Shown piece after piece: positions 4,885 through 5,957 of a DNA stretch of 5,957 bases. The notes under the pieces were generated by a model. The model was not told the DNA's origin. It did not search any database and saw nothing but the letters and a program-made list of their open reading frames with translations. The first letter of the stretch is position 1, and every line of letters starts with the position of its first letter. The DNA comes from Opitutaceae bacterium (GTDB taxonomy: Bacteria > Verrucomicrobiota > Verrucomicrobiia > Opitutales > Opitutaceae), in the NCBI GenBank assembly GCA_016711225.1, contig JADJTK010000055.1, forward strand, positions 1 through 5,957, written 5' to 3'. The position numbers were made by a program, and so were the translations under genes.

Positions 4885-5957
4885 TCACCCCCTCGCCGCC
4901 GCACCACCAGCCACACCGACACCCCGATCGTCAACACAGTCTGCACCACGCTGATCACGGCAAACGTCTGCAAGCTCTGCCCCAGCGGCGCGAACAAGAT
5001 CGCCGGCCACAGCGCGATCAGCGCCACGGCCTCTCGCGCCCGGCGCACCTCGACGGCGAGCAGGGTCGTCGCCCACAGGAGGCCGATGGTCGAGTAGCCA
5101 GGGGCGAAGGGGCTCTGCAGCGAGGCGAGGGTCAACAGCGCTAACCAGCGGATCGCCTGATCTCGACGATCACCCGCGCGCCGGGCGGCGATGATGGCCA
5201 AGAGCACGAGCCCGACGGTGTAGACCCGGGCCACGACCCGGCCAAGCTGCCACGGATCGCCGGTCTCCACCCCCAAGACCCTCAGCTTAAACGGCACACC
5301 AAACGGGGACATGTTGGTGGCGATGCCGGTGGTTGCACCAACAAGACGACGCCGGGGAGGCCGGGCGCGATCTTGGAGAGGATAGCCATCAGAGCAGGGC
5401 GCCCCCTGTCACTTAGCGCGGCCCACAGTCAAAAGCCACCATAGCGAGGAGCGAGAGCACAGGTCGGCGCGAGGAGCCGAAGTTGCCGATCTGGAGCGTC
5501 ACGAGGACCGGGACGCTGCCGAACACGAGCGGCGACAGGAGCAGCGCCCGGTGCGCGGGCCGGACCACCAATCCACCGGGCGACCGCCCACTGCCCGGAC
5601 GCCCCAAAGGCTCGGGTGAAACCACGCCACAAGGACCGCTGGGCGAAGATCGCCGTCCAGCGCGGCGGAGAACCCCGGGGCAGCAGAAAGGTAGGCGGAT
5701 AGCTGAGGTTGTCGAGGTGGGAAAGGACGGTAGGGGTTCCCTCAACACTGCCCTCAGGGAGGGGGCGGCAGCCGGTGCACGACCCAGACCACCGGGCGTC
5801 CACTTAAGTGGGGTTATCGACGACCAGGCGGGCCAGCCCAGACGCCCGCACGTACCCGGTGGGGGACTATGAACTCTCGGTGAACGGCTCACCGGGGAGC
5901 GTCCTAAACAACGGCGGTGGGGTCGCCGGTGGGGCAACTCCAGCCCGCGCGGTCATC
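4885..5957 (-). CDS. Multi-pass membrane protein, GT87/DUF2029-like, 5' truncated and frame-broken
   Basis: Probably an integral membrane glycosyltransferase using a polyprenyl-phosphate sugar donor on the outer face of the cytoplasmic membrane. The C-terminal part (about 5325-4890) is one clean frame: TNMSPFGVPFKLRVLGVE, then hydrophobic stretches VARVYTVGLVLLAIIAARR, LALLTLASLQSPFAPGYS, TIGLLWATTLLAVEV, AVALIALWPAILFAPLGQ and TFAVISVVQTVLTIGVSVWL, before a basic RRR end and a TGA at 4887-4885 in a neighbouring frame. Upstream, broken frames give LDNLSYPPTFLL (about 5715), ALLLSPLVFGSVPVLVTLQ (about 5530) and MAILSKIAPGLPGVVLLVQ (about 5390). A charged loop before a Lys-x-x-PG helix and the SPF motif in a late helix are the features that suggest GT87. 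Another polytopic transferase family is possible. The start lies beyond the right edge or is lost in frame breaks before 5900. No catalytic Asp can be assigned safely. Confidence 0.6.

Noticed and set aside
5483..5872. Plus-strand 129-codon frame at the right end
   Set aside because: It lies opposite the broken membrane transferase, is Arg/Pro/Gly-rich and resembles no protein.
1..5957. CRISPR array, tRNA, rRNA or insertion sequence
   Set aside because: No regularly spaced repeats, no cloverleaf or rRNA-like text, and no transposase or terminal inverted repeats were found on either strand.

Overview
The window looks like a stretch of a GC-rich bacterial chromosome. The order of nucleoside-salvage and housekeeping genes and the codon usage would suit Myxococcota or another deltaproteobacterial-type lineage, but this is a weak inference with no marker behind it. 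Four protein families are clear: a type I methionine aminopeptidase, a purine nucleoside phosphorylase, a cytidine deaminase and a small TIGR02574-type antitoxin. A small membrane protein and a GT87-like membrane glycosyltransferase are likely. The most important property of the sequence is that almost every recognisable gene is split over several reading frames by single-base slips, while the conserved residues survive on both sides of each slip. This pattern in unrelated genes points to an uncorrected indel-prone assembly more than to gene decay, so single open frames here understate or wrongly join the real genes.

Layout. 1-124: no firm gene. 125-882 (+): methionine aminopeptidase in about a dozen frame segments, followed by a terminator-like hairpin (905-925). 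1051-1556 (+): small four-helix membrane protein. 1637-2482 (+) and 2479-2907 (+): purine nucleoside phosphorylase and cytidine deaminase, overlapping by four bases as a translationally coupled salvage pair, then an inverted repeat (2939-2963). From about 2960 to 4590 base composition and codon use change: possible small plus-strand genes at 2963-3187 and 3172-3387, a convincing but unidentified minus-strand gene at 3404-4048, a 160-base gap carrying three tandem hairpins at its left edge, and a disputed plus-strand gene at 4209-4657. 4594-4790 (-): antitoxin without a recognisable toxin. 4885-5957 (-): GT87-like membrane protein, cut by the window edge.

Function. The two salvage enzymes work together: the phosphorylase releases free purine bases from (deoxy)nucleosides, and the deaminase turns (deoxy)cytidine into (deoxy)uridine. 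Methionine aminopeptidase is an independent housekeeping enzyme. The stretch 2960-4800 resembles an accessory insertion: unknown proteins on both strands, divergent layout, structured DNA and an antitoxin. I could not assign it to a known system.
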